From the NCBI GenBank assembly GCA_003117195.1, contig BDSI01000053.1:392457-456456 (forward strand): 64,000 nt of DNA. Direction: 5' to 3'. Position numbers and translations under genes: made by a program. The stretch comes from Eudorina sp. 2006-703-Eu-15 (lineage: Eukaryota > Chlorophyta > Chlorophyceae > Chlamydomonadales > Volvocaceae). This document shows positions 1-11,754 of the stretch, one piece after another. Position 1 is the first letter of the stretch, and each line of letters starts with the position of its first letter. The notes below the pieces were generated by a model. It was given only the letters and a program-made list of their open reading frames with translations, ran no database searches and had not been told where the DNA came from.

Positions 1-398
1 AGTCGGCCGCAGGTACAGCCGCAGGTACTGCCCAGTTGACTAGCGCCCAACCTTCCAACCAATCCCGGGGCCATGTCGCTTCGAGTGACACACGAGAAGA
101 CATCAGGCCCTGGTCGGAGCCAACCCCCCGGCAATAACAGCATACCCACTGGATGGGCCTGGGTGGTTCGGGCGGCCTCTCGCTCAACAGCAACCGCTCC
201 GAAACTTCTTGCTGCACCCTGCAGGCCTCCCACCGGTGCCTCCAACTCTTTCCCAACGTGATGATCCAGCACCTGGCATCAAGCGGTGTGAATGTGCGGT
301 CCAGCAGCAAGCAGCCGCAGCAGCGCCCCATCAGCCATCAGCCGTCCGGGCCGTTGCGGTACGCATGAACCGCCGTGCCGACAGGCGACAGCAACCCC
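1..398. other. Gene-free left edge, downstream of the DCC gene
   Basis: This stretch lies 3' of the DCC-family gene, which ends at 399 on the minus strand. I see no coding pattern, no RNA gene and no clear TGTAA polyadenylation signal for that gene. It presumably holds its 3' UTR. Confidence 0.4.
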
Positions 399-2086
399 TC
401 ACTCCACAACGAAGCGGTCGGCAAACTTGCCGGCGTCCTCCAGCCGGCACACGTCCCGGCGGCCGAAGAACGAGTACCTGCAACCATATGCGACCATATA
501 CGACCATGTGCGGACATATACGATCATGTGCGAACATATACGACCATGTACGACCATGTGTGAACATATACGAACATATGGTATACGACCATATACGACC
601 ATGTGCGAGGGGGCCCACCCGCCGGACAGCGTGCGGAGGCGGACGGCATTGCGGATGAGCGCGGTCGTCCGACGCGATATTGGCCCGTGCGTGTGTCCAT
701 GTACGGGATCCTAATTCCTGAAGGACCTGCTGCTCGTGCGAGTCCCCGCCGGGGCAGACGCCCGCTGTCGCAGGGACAGCAACAACAGCATCCCGCAAGA
801 CCAACCAGCCCTCCGCCGCCCTGGGCCCCCCGCCGCCCTGGCTTCCGCCGCCCTGGCGCCGCACCTGTTGTTGGCGACGGTGTCGTAGAAGGCGTCCCGC
901 AGCGGCAGCGGCACCGGAAAGCCGAACGCCGCCAGCAGCGGCAGCGGCACCCGCAGCCGCGCGCCGATCCGCAGGATGGCCTCCGACCGGATGAAGTGGC
1001 GGTCGCGCTCCACCAGCACGATGGAGGAGATGTCGTCCGGCGATCGGCCGCAGCGCGCCAGCAGCCGCCGGCCGGCGGGGCTCTGCAGCGCCGCGAGCCT
1101 GTAGACACCGCTCGGGTCGTTGTCCAGCATGAAATTGACGCCGCCGTTACAGCTGATTGCCGCAATCGAAGCGGGTTGGGGGCGGGGGGGTGGGGTTTCG
1201 GCGGGCGTGGGTGTGTGGGTAGGGATGTGGGTTTCGGCAGGTGCGGTCGACTGGGTGCGGGATCGGTGAGTGGTGTATTGTGTCTAGGTAGTGGGGTGGG
1301 GCATGGATGTGGGTTACCACAGCCCCACATCCATGAGGGTAGGTAGGTAGGTAGGTAGGTAGATAGGTAGGTAGGTAGGTAGGTAGGTGTGCATTGGGGC
1401 GCTGCTGTGGGGTTCAAGTGACAAGGGATGCTAGCTAGCTGATAAGCCCAGGGTGGGATGCCGCCCGCCGCGGGCGCACTGTGTGTGACGGTCAGAAGTA
1501 TGGCGGTGGCCGGCGGCGCGTGGATGGCACAGGGAGTGAGTGCCCTGGCGGCCGGCCGCTGAGACGCGGGGTGCGGCGGGCAGCGGACGTCCGCCAGCCA
1601 CGTCATGGCCCGCCCGCCCGCCCAGCGTCTGCCCTTGTCGCGGAAGAAAAAGCTAGAAAAAGCCCGTTGGAACACCCGGTCGGGACTCCCGGTCCACGTT
1701 ACGGTTACTATATCAGCCTTTGTGTTCAAGGGAGTGCGTAGTGAGCATGAAAGATGGCGAGGTCACATGCACATCACTCACAGGTTGCAGACGCCGTCGT
1801 AGAGGATTATGGGTCGCTGGTCGACGGCGAAATCGTCTCGCATGGGTGCCGGGGCAGCTGCCGCTGTGCGGCTGGCCGCATCCGTGGTCGGCAGGCTTGC
1901 GCGTGTAGCTGCCGATGCAGAAGCCGGTGATGTGGGGCGGCCATCGACGGTGGTGGGCAGGGGCGAGCTCGCTGGGGTGGCTGGCAGTTGCGCGCGATGA
2001 CGTGGCGCGCCAACAGGCCTCCTCCACTGCGGGCCAGGTTTTCCACCTGCCACATGCGGCGCGCCTGGAGGCGCCAAGTACGCCAT
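399..2086 (-). CDS. DCC-family (DUF393) thiol-disulfide oxidoreductase-like protein
   Basis: Three exons read on the minus strand: 2086-1782, 1152-865 and 477-399 (stop TGA at 401-399). Introns are GT-AG (first donor GTGAGT) and phases agree, giving about 223 aa. The family signature is clear: an aspartate-containing YDGVCNLC segment, the start of the domain, is made by joining exons 1 and 2 and supplies the CxxC pair. It is followed by NGGVNFMLDNDP, a mid-domain SIVLVE strand, and a C-terminal FFGRRDVCRLEDAGKFADRF block. Proteins of this family are thioredoxin-like redox proteins whose substrates are mostly unknown. The first ATG in frame gives about 75 residues rich in Ala, Ser, Pro, Thr and Arg before the domain, which would suit an organelle transit peptide; this is inference. 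A second in-frame ATG just before the domain (MRDDFAVDQ) is an alternative start. The gene is divergent from the lipase gene. Confidence 0.87.
481..606. repeat. Short tandem repeat in DCC intron 2
   Basis: Degenerate tandem copies of a unit of about 12 bases (variants of CGACCATATA and CGAACATATA) fill the part of DCC intron 2 nearest its acceptor. The array ends only a few bases from the splice acceptor at 478-479. Confidence 0.8.
1338..1388. repeat. (GGTA)n microsatellite in DCC intron 1
   Basis: About twelve copies of GGTA with one GATA interruption, inside the first intron of the DCC-family gene. Confidence 0.95.
1659..1707 (-). repeat. Dispersed repeat, copy 1 (second copy near 62.53 kb)
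   Basis: Read on the minus strand, this roughly 45-base segment (core CCCGACCGGGTGTTCCAACG) matches 62521-62570 on the plus strand, where the core reads CCCGACCGAGTGTTCCAACG. It sits in DCC intron 1. It is probably a fragment of a dispersed element; the family is not recognised. Confidence 0.6.
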
Positions 2087-2828
2087 AGTGTCTAAGGCTC
2101 CGCGGTGCAAGATTGGTCCTGAGGTCCAAACGATGCTGTACGTACAACTGGTGGATGAAGGTCCTAGGGTTCGCACAGGTATGGGCACGAACAGCAGTCA
2201 ACTACTCAAGCTAATCTATGAAAAACAACTGATCGATTTAGACGCGCAGTTCCCGGTGATGGAGGTACAAAGATAGTATCAAACCTCGTGTGGGCAGTCT
2301 TCGACGTGTGTGTCAAACGCTATAACATAGTGATCACCTCTACCAATACTGTTTACGCATACAGTGCTGAGGCTCTTGGGTCGTATTCTCGTATAAGGAG
2401 GCAACGGTAAACCGCTCGTCGCTCCATCGCGGTGGACCGCTTATCGCTCCTGCTCCTGCAACAATATCATGCCACACTAGTAGTCAAGTTACGTTACATA
2501 TGACATGAAGAAACTGTTCATGCCTTCAATTTCTCGACTGTTGGTACAACACAATTCTCCATGACAGCGTTACTTCACATTCGCTTTCCATAACAATATA
2601 TATTTTTGTCATCAAGAGAAACACAAGCAGGTGTTTGTGGACTGACATGTTACCGGCGACCGTGGATAGGCTTGCCAGCGGCACAGGACAGGCTGACTGA
2701 GGCTCTATGGAAATGTGCAAACATCACGCCCATATATCTAGGCCCCCGCCGGCAGTCTGCCATGCTTCGCGGCGTTTCATTCCTCATCGGACGGTCGTTG
2801 CGCTCACTGTTGTGGCTTGACCTGAGGC
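2087..2828. promoter_or_regulatory. Divergent intergenic region between DCC gene and lipase gene
   Basis: The start codons of the two flanking genes point away from each other, so both promoters should lie here. About 2200-2640 is visibly richer in A and T than the surrounding sequence. I do not see a convincing TATA box or named operator. No coding pattern is present. Confidence 0.4.
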
Positions 2829-5800
2829 ATGGAGAGCTTGAACGAGCAGGAAGCGATGCGCGTGCTGCAGGCCGCAGCAGCCCTGGACGCACTTCGTGCG
2901 CCCGGGCCACGCGTGGCAGCCCTGGCACCCCCCCGGCCGCCAGTGCCCTCGCAGCTCGCCCAGCAGCAGCCGCAGCTGAGCCCCAACAGCGCCGAAAGCT
3001 CCTTGCTGCAAACCCACTCCCTGGCTGAGGACGTATGGCGGGAGATGGCGGAAACGGAGGCTGGCGAGCAGAAGCGGCCAGGGGATCTGGACGCCTGGCT
3101 GGTGCGTTGCGTCCCCGCGGCCCTCGGGCGGGCGCCGCCGTCTGCCTGCCTGCCTGCCTGCAGCCGCCTTTTACAAGCATTCAAATATTCAAATTTGAAG
3201 AGCGCACAGTCGGGTCAAGGGTATTTGACTGGGCCCGCTGCTGATGTGGCGCCTCCAGGACGTGTTCCGCGCCACCATCGGGAGCGTGCTGCACGCGAGG
3301 AGGTCAAAGGAGCTGGTGTCATTCGAGTCGCTGGCGTTTGGATGGTGGGTGGACCGTGCCTGGTGTACCTGGCGGCCTGGTGTACCTGGGTCACAACAGG
3401 CATCGCGATCCACACGTGAACGGCGCGGTGGCGTGCAACAGCAGGGAACAGCTTAGTCTCGACTTGGGCACATGACACTTAAGAGCCATGCGGCCGCCCT
3501 CCCGAAGCGGCGCTTTCCCATCGCCGAGCAGCACCCCATCGAAACGCCGCCGCCTACTTTTCGTCTTCTTCCGCTTTCTTAAGAGTGATAGCGGGGCGGT
3601 TCCGCGCCGACCTCTGTCCGGGCTGTGAGACTTGTTGAGCTGAGGACCCTGTGATGTACCGTGCCGGCGTTCGCATACCCGGTGTTGATCCATCCCAACG
3701 CGCGCTTACCGTACATGCTCCGCCACGTGCCTTCCGTGTGGCTGTCTTAACCCTACCCCAATCCACCCACCCCCAACCTTTGCTCTGGCAGCAGCACAGT
3801 TTGAACATGTCTATCAAGATTTCCTTTACCCACCGCCAACCCAACCCATCCCTGTCAGGTTGGCGCTGGCCCGGAAGCACGAGCCGCTTTCCTGTGCCCC
3901 GCCCGTGTCACTGGGCGACGAGGTGGCTGACCCCGGGTGAGGGGGCTCGGGTCCGCTGGGGCCGACCCGTGGGCCGACCCGCGGGTCGTGGGTACCTGAA
4001 TGACGAGTGGACGGGCCCGGACCATCCGGCCAGGCCGGTCGTGCGTTATGTAGCAACTGCCGAGGTGGCGAACCCGGACCCATGCCGCCAGGCCGCGCAG
4101 CACTCACTGCGGACCGTGGGTGTGGGGCCGAGCTGGGCGGCGTCCTCTGTCCACCGATCTGGGGACTGCCGTACCCGCTGTCACGCCGTGTCGTTGCGCT
4201 GGCGGCGCGGCTGACGGCGCAGCTGGCGGTGGCGGGCGGCGCCGACACACCCACCGTGTCTGGGCTGGGTGTGTCTGGGCTGTTTCTTTTTAACACCCAC
4301 CGTGTCGGTCCACCGCTGTCATTTGGGCACCGGTATCTAACTTTCGTCATCATCCATCTAAGGAAGACGCGGGATGTCGACGGCGCTGGCCCTGCCCGTC
4401 GTCGTCGTCGCTGCCGGTTGGGTCCCCTGTCCGTGGCTGCGGCTCGGATGGCTGTTGTGGCGTTCAGGGCAGGGTTATTCTGAGGCTGTGACGCTGAGCC
4501 TCGTGTGGCCCTGTACGTGGCGCCGTACATTGTACTGCGCCGTACATGGTACTGTGCCGTACAGGCCCCTGGTGACGAGCTGGCAGAGCGCGGCGCAGTG
4601 GGTGCAGGCGCTCAACCACCTGGCGGTGACCGCGACGGCGGCGGAGACCTCGGCGGCGGCGACGACGACGGCGCCGGCGGCGGCCGGGATGGCGGCTGGG
4701 GCCGGGGCCGGCGCGCTGCCGGAGTTGGAGTCGGGGAAGCGGCTCGTGCAGCTGTTGGGATTGCAGGTGTGTGGGTGGGTGTGTGAAAACAAACACACCC
4801 GGCCGACCCACATCAGGCTACTAACCGCACTACTTGCATTGTTGCATAGCAAAGGCGCAACAACACAGCAATATGACTCCGTGATAGGGCAGCTCCCACA
4901 TGCGCCGCATCCAATGCGCTACATCCCACCCTGGGCGCGACCTTGACACGCCCATTCCCGTTCGGTGCAGCTCGCCCACCTCTTTGCTCCGCACCCAATG
5001 CTTGCTTGCTCTGTGGGCATCCAGCCCAGCGCACCTTGTAGCCGTCTGCCAACACGTACGGCGTGTGCCCCCTTTACTACCCTCCCTACCCTCCCTGCCG
5101 CGCCGATGTCCACCCCCCGGGGGCACAAACCCGCACCCGCAGTCCACGGACCTGCTGGCGTACCGTCCTCAACCCAGCGGCTGGCGCCCCGCCTTCTTCC
5201 TTGCCGTACATCATGACAGCCGTACAGTACGGCTGGTCGTACGTGGCTCTAGCTGCCTGCCCGACCTGCTGAACCCGTCGGCGGCGGGCAATAGCCCGCT
5301 CGGGTCGGGTGAGTGACGAGTAGATGTGATACAAGGGAAAAGGGAGTATAAGCTGGGGCTAAATTGAAAAAATAAATAAACCCGTAGAACGAACCCGGGC
5401 ACACCCAGCATAACGCAGTATACTTACGGGGTGCGACCGCGCGCGGGCGCGTGGCGGCGCGGCCGCGCTGCCGCAGTGCCACAACAAGCAAACTGCGAAC
5501 CCAACCCAACCCGGAAAGGACAGATACGTTACCGACCTGTGGTGGTAGACGGAGTAGCCGCGCCGCGAGCGATGTCCAGGGCCATGGCGATGCAGGGAGG
5601 GAAGCCGAGGAACGGAGTGAGCGAGGGTGGCAACGATGGCGAAGAATGACAAAAGCAAACATCAGAAAGAAGGCAGTATGCGAGAATGGCGGGGCGGCAG
5701 CGCGGCGCGAAAGAGGACAGGGCGGACGAGGGGAAGTGGGATATGGGACGGGGACGGGAGGCCGTACGACATGTACGGCATGTACGACAGGGGGAGTAAG

Positions 5801-8800
5801 CATGGGGCAGGGACACGGGAACGGACGACCGGGTGGCGGGCTGGGGCGAGTGTGTGTTCGTAGGCAGGCAGGGCAGGAGTGCGTTACATGCAAGGGGCAT
5901 GGCAGTGCCCAGGGAATCAAAGCTGGGGTGAATGTGTTCCTTAAGCAGGCAGAACAGGAGTGCGTGGCATGCGAGGGGCCGAGTGGCGCCCAGTACGCCA
6001 GTAGTTTGCCCGTATGCGTATATAATATACCCATTGCCCGACCCATGTAATAAACAAAAGGCTGCGGTAGCGGAAGAACGCTATGTCGATTTGGCGCGCT
6101 TGAGGGTGCACTCGCTGCTCCGTGGACGACTACCAGCTGGTGCGGGTCGGCTGCCTTGGCCACACGTCGTGGTGACTCCGGCCACCAGCGAGAATAGAAC
6201 CCCCCATTTCCTCGATCGATCCCCATTCCCATCCCCATCCCCACAACCGCCCCCCTCAACCCCCGCCACACCCGCTTTCCCACCGCCGGCCCACCCTTAA
6301 AGGCTTCGCGCACAAGGCGGCGCTTGCGGCGGCGCAGCAGCTGGTCGCGGAGGAGCGGTCGCTGCTGCGGTGTGCGCTGGACTCGCACCCGGGCTACGCG
6401 CTGCACTGCATCGGCCACTCGGAGGGCGCAGGTGGGCGCGCCGCGGTCCGGTCTCGCCGCCTCCTGGCTGCGTGTCTCTAGCTGCGTGATGTGGCAACGC
6501 CTGTCTCTAGCTGCGTGATGTGGCAACGCCTGTCTCTAGCTGCGTGATGTGCCAACGCCTGTCTCTAGCTGCGTGATGTGGCAACGCCTGTCTCTAGCTG
6601 CGGGATCTGACAGAAAAGAGGGGAGGGAGGGTGATTGGGTTACGGCTACGGTGCAGGTGGGTGTGGTGGTGCGGTGGGGTGGCCAAGGATGTGGTGCGGT
6701 GGCCCCGGCCCGGGCGTTTCCACCCCGCAGGCATCGCAGCCCTTGTGACGGTGCTGCTGCTGCTGGAGGAGAGGGGCGACGTCGGAGGCACGGCGGCAGG
6801 GGCAGAGGCAGGGGCGGAGGCCAGCCGCGCGCGCGACGTGTTTCGCGCGACGTGTTTCGCGCCGCCGCCGGTGCTGAGTCTGGAGCTGGCGGAGCGGCAC
6901 GCCGACAGCATCGAGAGCGTGGTGTACAACGTAAGGCCCTGGACGGGCGGGAGGGCGGGAGGGCGGGGACCACCACTCGACATGGGCGGACGACAGCTGT
7001 CCTGGTATTGGTGGACAATACAAGGGAACCCGGGGGCACAGGCTACACCGCGAACCCGCTCGGTGGCAGTTCACAGTCACGATCGTTATGCAGGAAGGCA
7101 CAAGGTAAGACCGGGTCCCGGAAAGCCGCTAGGAAGAGGAGCAGTGCCTTCGCCCCGCGCTGATCTGATCTGAGCTGCGCCTTTGCTGCGTTGCGCTGCG
7201 CTGATCGGAGCCGCCTGAATTCCGCTGCGCTGAGCTTGCTGCGCGGACCCGCCCACCCCGTGGGGTGTCCCGCCCGCCCACCCGCCCGCCCGCCCACCCA
7301 CCCACCTGCCCACCCGCCTGCGCGCCCGCCCGCGCCATGGGCCCGTCCCTCCAGGCCGACCTGTGGAGCCGCTGCAGCGCCGCGTCGCTGCGGCGGCTGA
7401 CCGACGAGATGTCGTCCGCGAGTGAGGAGGTGCTGGCGCGCAGTGAGCTGGCACAGGTGTGTGTGGGGGGGAGGAGCCCATGAGCTGGCTCAGGTGGGGA
7501 GGAGGTGGAGCCCATTCGGCCGCCTGAGGCTCGGGTCGGATCGGGTCGGGTGGGGTGGGGTTGCATTGGGGGGGGGGATGAAGCCGTCGGGTGAGGAGTG
7601 GGGCTCGGTCCGTTTGCGGTTGTAATCTTGTAACCTCCCCCCACCGGGGGGAAACGGGCCGCATGATCAGGGCCGACCACCGAACCGCCAGATGACCGCG
7701 TTGTACCGGTATCCCCCTCCCCTAACCCTGGCTGCCCTCCTGCCCGCCACTGCCCCCTCCCCCACCCTGGCTGTCCGCCTGCAGGCGCTCCAGCGGTCCG
7801 GCGCCCTGGGCCTTGCCAACCACGTGGTGGCGGCCGCCCTCTGCAGATACCAGTCGCCCGCGGTGAGGGGCGGGGCGGGGGGGGGCGGGGCACGGCCTGA
7901 CCCGCGCGGCCCCTCATTCTTCTGGGATCCTCCGATGCGGATGAGGATCGGCGCTGCGCCTGGGCTGGGGTGGGGTTTGCCCTACCATCCGGAGGGCCTC
8001 CGGTTGGTTGGTCGCGTGCGCAGCGGTGGGTGCGGTGACCGATTGCCAAAGATCCGGTGTTGGGGGAACGAGAAGTTTCCTGCTTTCCTTGCTGGGCATC
8101 CCGCCACCGGGCGTGTCGGGGGCGTGTTGGGGCGGGCTGCTTCCCTTCCCTGTGCGTCTTGGCAGCCCCGGACTCCGCGCGGGCTCCCCGCCCTGACGAC
8201 GTGTGTGCGGACGCCTGGTCAGATGCGGCGGCTGAATGGACAAGAGAGACCATCGCGTTGAGCAAGGAAGGTTTTCTTCGGGTGCCGGGCAGGGGGGCCC
8301 AGGCCCGCCCAGGCCCTCCCGCCTCCCCCTCTCCTCCCCCTCTCCGTTGGATGACACCGCGGCCAGGTGCTCGCAGACACACCGCAGCCATCCGTTGGTG
8401 CTTTCCTGAAGGGGCCTGCAGCGTGCGTTTCGGCGGCATGTTCCATCCCTTCCCTCCCCCTCCCCTGCCTCCCTGCCCTGCCTCCCAAGGTCTACTTGTT
8501 TTCTATATAGAGATGGTGCAGAGATGTAAAACAATGATTAGGGCAGGAACACATAAGACGGGTTTGTGTTTAATGAGAAACTCACCCAGAACCGCCCAGA
8601 TGTATGTATGTGTGTTGAGATACTGAGCCGCGAGAAGCGAAGTATGTATGTGTGTGTGTGTGTCCACCAAGCTCCTGTATTCCCCTGCCTCTCCCCTGCG
8701 CTGCTTCTGCTGCCGTGTAGGAGTCGCCCAGCGGCTGCCTGGTGAGCCCGGGACCGGCGGCGCTGGGGGGCGGCCCCTCCAGGGCGGCGCTGGCGGAGGG

Positions 8801-11754
8801 CCTGGGCCCCTTCGCGCGGCATTCCGCGCCGCCGGCATTGTCGGTGCCCCTTGCGGGGCAGACAAGTGAGTACGGCACCGAGCCCGGCCGATTTCGGGTG
8901 TTCATTGCGCCGCAGAATGGGAATGGCGCGGTGGCGGTGCGGTGCGCGCCGCGGACGTCAATACGTGCACCACCGCGGGGCTAGCCGGCCGCGATGTACT
9001 TGGCGTCATTCATGGCGGCGGTGGTGTGCGGCCGTCTCTCGCTGTCCTGTCCTTTGCACTGTACAGCCGGGGCGGTCCATGTCCGTTGCGGCGCCTGGGG
9101 CGCACCGGGTTCTTCGCCTCTCCATCACACGCGTCTCGCGACGCACACAGCATCTCCCAATCGATTCTGTGTTCGGACCGAGCCTTCAGGCCCCTCGGGC
9201 TGACCTGACCTGACCTGACCTGACCTGACCTGACCTGACCTGACCTGACCTGACCTGACCTGACCTGACCTGACCTGACCTGACCTGACCTGACCTGACC
9301 TGACCTGACCTGACCTGACCTGACCTGACCTGACCTGACCTGACCTGACCTGACCTGACCTGACCTGACCCGACCTGACCTGACCTGACCTGACCTGACC
9401 TGACCTGACCTGACCTGACCTGACCTGACCTGCCCTGACCTGACCTGACCTGACCTGACCTGACCTGACCTGACCTGACCTGACCTGACCTGACCTGACC
9501 TGACCTGACCTGACCTGACCTGACCTGACCTGACCTGACCTGACCTGACCTGACCTGACCTGACCTGACCTGACCTGACCTGACCTGACCTGACCTGACC
9601 TGACCTGACCTGACCTGACCTGACCTGACCTGACCTGACCTGACCTGACCTGACCTGACCTGACCTGACCTGACCTGACCTGACCTGACCTGACCTGACC
9701 TGACCTGACCTGACCTGACCTGACCTGGGAGATGTATCCAATGGAACCATCACGCGGCCCAGCCCCTCACCCCGCCGGCACTCGATACACACAGGTGTCA
9801 TTCGGGCGAATCAAGGAGAACCCAGTCGCGAGATAAATGAAGTCACGCTGACGTTTGTACTTGTGTGTGTGTATGTATGTGTGTGTGTGGTTAGAAAATG
9901 AATCCGCCCGACCAAATCGATATACTCACCAGAATAACCTGCAAATGAAGGAGCATCAAAACAACAACGGAACAAGGAAGTGTGTGTGTGTGTGTCGTGC
10001 TGCCAGATGGCCGCGCAGGACAGCTCTCAACCTTGGGTTCCCACCTCAAGCTGCCGGCCGGCGCCGCGATGTCGCTGGAACCGCTGCTGATAGGCAGGGC
10101 GCCGGGCGGCGGCGCCGCCGCCGGGACGCCGATGCCCCCGCCCCCGCCGGCGCCCCTGCCGCCGCCGCCGGCTCCGCCAGCGCCCTCCAGTGTTCCAAAC
10201 GGACCCCTGCCGCCGCTCGCCAGCGCAGCCAGTCTGCTTGGCAGCGCTGCAACTGCCAGCGGCGGCGGAATGGGAGCGGGAACGGGGCCGGTGATAGGAG
10301 CTGGAACGGGAACGCGCGGTGGTGGCGCCGGCGTGGATTCGCCGCTCCGCCGGCTAGGGGAGCCGCAGCCGTCCACCAGCGTCGGCGTCTTATCGCCGCC
10401 GCCGCTGGTGGCGGCGGCGGCGGCGGCCGCCGCTGCGGCTGCCAGCGCACAATCCCAGCCGGCCGCCGCCGCAGCGGCGGCGGCGGCGGCGGCCGCCGCC
10501 GCTGCGGGTCCCACGCCGCCGCGACGCGGCCTGACCAGCTTCCCCGCGGAGATGAAGGAATCGCGGGCGACGGGCCCTGCCGCGTGCTCGTCCATCGTAA
10601 CGCCGATCTTCCTCACGGGTAACGTCGTGGCCGCGTACAGCGATGACGGCAGCGGCGCCTTCGTCGGCGGCGCCAGCGCCGTCGCGGTGCCGCCGCTGCA
10701 GGTGCCGTCGCTGCTCCTGCCCGCCGGCGCCGCCTCGAGCTCCCTTTCCAACGGCTCCCTGCTCGTCCCGCGGCGCGAGACCCTCCTGCCGTCACCCGCG
10801 GACGCGGCCGCCTCCCCGGCGTCGACGCAGTCACCGGGGCCGTTGCCCTCGCCGCCGGCCGGGCCGGCGGCGGCGCTGCCGCCGCTGCTGCCGCCTGTGC
10901 TGCCGTCGCTTGTTGGCGCCGTGGCCAACGGCACGACGGCGCACCCGCCGTCGCCGCGGCTGGCGCGTCAGGTCACGTTGTTGGAGCCCCAAGAAGGGCT
11001 GCCGTCGCTGTCGCAGTCACAGGTGCAGCTGCTCTCGCCGTCGCAGTCGCAGGCGGGGGCCCCCCAGTTGGGCGGCTCGCAGGCGCAGCTGCTGGAGATG
11101 TCGCTGCCGGAGCGGTCGCTGCGAAGCGTCTCGCTGATGCAGCTGCCGGAGCCGCCGCCGCCGCCGCCGCCGGCGGCGGCGCATGCGCCCCCCCACAAGC
11201 ACCTGCCGGCGCCGGCGCCGCTGCCGCACCCGCTGCAGCTGCAGCACCTGCGCTTGGACGCGGCGGAGGCGTGGGAGGTGGAGGGCGGGGACGCGGCGGC
11301 GGCGGCGGGGAGCCCCGGCTCTTCGCCGGAGGAGGACGCGCAGCCGGAGCTGCGGCTGCCTGGCGTGGTGTACCTCATCGAGCGGAGAGGTACGCGCATA
11401 TGGTCGCGGCACGCTGCCGCTGTGCCGTGGACGCCTCCCTCCCTCCGACGCGTTCCCCCACTCCCCCTCTCTCTTTCTGGGAGTTCTATGATGCATCATC
11501 CCCCCCAGCACCACCCACGATCACCGCCATGGTTATCACGCGGATCTTGGTCTTGATCTTGGTCTTGATCTTGGTCTTGATCTTGATCCTCCGCCAACTC
11601 GCCCTCCGCAGGTTCCAATGCGACGGCCAGCTTCCGGCTGCTGCGGGACGTGAACCGCGTGCAGCTCAACCGGATCCTGCTGAAGCGGAGCATGCTGCGG
11701 GACCACCTGCTGAGCCACTACCTGTCGGCGCTTGAGCGGATCACGCCGCACTGA
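2829..11754 (+). CDS. Class 3 (sn-1 type) alpha/beta-hydrolase lipase
   Basis: Twelve phase-consistent exons: 2829-3101, 3259-3344, 4565-4766, 5143-5308, 6303-6431, 6731-6930, 7355-7456, 7785-7862, 8721-8865, 10007-11389 and 11612-11754 are certain or likely; a further small exon of length divisible by three may be missing between 5308 and 6303 or between 3344 and 4565 (for example near 4100-4230). The model gives about 968 aa. Lipase_3 landmarks appear in order: a RPAFFLAVHHDSR strand and RGSSCLPD (exon at 5143), FAHKAALAAAQ, nucleophile elbow GHSEGAG with the catalytic Ser (6303/6731 junction), CFAPPPVLS, an Asp in the ADLWSRCS segment (7355), and a C-terminal MLRDHLLSHY whose His probably completes the triad. 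Exon 10007-11389 adds about 400 low-complexity residues (poly-Ala, Pro, Gly, Ser) before the final block. Family members hydrolyse acyl chains of di/triacylglycerol or membrane lipids; the substrate is not shown here. The elbow has Glu where Leu is usual. Confidence 0.86.
5361..5411 (+). repeat. Dispersed repeat with GAACGAACCCGGGCACACCC core, copy 1
   Basis: The block AAATTGAAAAAATAAATAAA followed by a GAACGAACCCGGGCACACCC core recurs in inverted orientation at about 22570-22626, and in weaker form at about 24757-24790. This copy is in a lipase-gene intron; the others are in introns of the LRR gene. It looks like the end of an unnamed short interspersed element. Confidence 0.7.
5855..5982 (+). 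repeat. Two tandem copies of a short dispersed repeat
   Basis: Copies at about 5855-5905 and 5932-5982 share the pattern GTGTTCCTTAAGCAGGCAG (with variants), then AGGAGTGCGT and CATGCGAGGGGC. A third copy lies at about 43525-43568 in a pherophorin intron. The element type is unknown. Confidence 0.65.
6474..6603. repeat. 29-bp tandem repeat in lipase intron
   Basis: About four and a half copies of a 29-base unit containing CTCTAGCTGCGTGATGTGGC, nearly identical to each other. The array begins about 40 bases after the exon that encodes the nucleophile elbow. Confidence 0.95.
8623..8642 (+). repeat. Dispersed short motif CTGAGCCGCGAGAAGCGAAG
   Basis: This 20-base motif recurs at about 20276-20296 (plus), 25642-25670 (minus) and 30727-30753 (plus), each time next to a GT/CA microsatellite. 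The last two copies agree over about 27 bases. It probably marks one end of an unnamed short element. Confidence 0.65.
9203..9727. repeat. (TGACC)n pentanucleotide satellite, about 105 units
   Basis: An almost perfect pentamer array of about 525 bases in the intron between lipase exons 8721-8865 and 10007-11389. Only two single-base interruptions are visible, near 9371 (CGACC) and 9431 (TGCCC). Its antisense frame gives a spurious RSGQV-repeat ORF. Confidence 0.98.
11536..11590. repeat. TCTTGATCTTGG tandem repeat in last lipase intron
   Basis: About four copies of the 12-base unit CTTGGTCTTGAT lie between the penultimate donor (11390) and the final acceptor (11611) of the lipase gene. Confidence 0.9.

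Noticed and set aside
524..1729. 401-residue minus-strand ORF overlapping the DCC gene
   Set aside because: It runs through DCC introns and tandem repeats in a different frame from the family motifs.
7265..7354. A coding exon in the CCCGCC-rich stretch before lipase exon 7355-7456
   Set aside because: It is low-complexity sequence ahead of a good CCAG acceptor; joining at 7355 keeps phase and continues the lipase pattern.
9010..9801. Long minus-strand ORF of RSGQV repeats
   Set aside because: It is only the translation of the (TGACC)n array within a lipase intron; no start context, domain or splice logic supports a protein.
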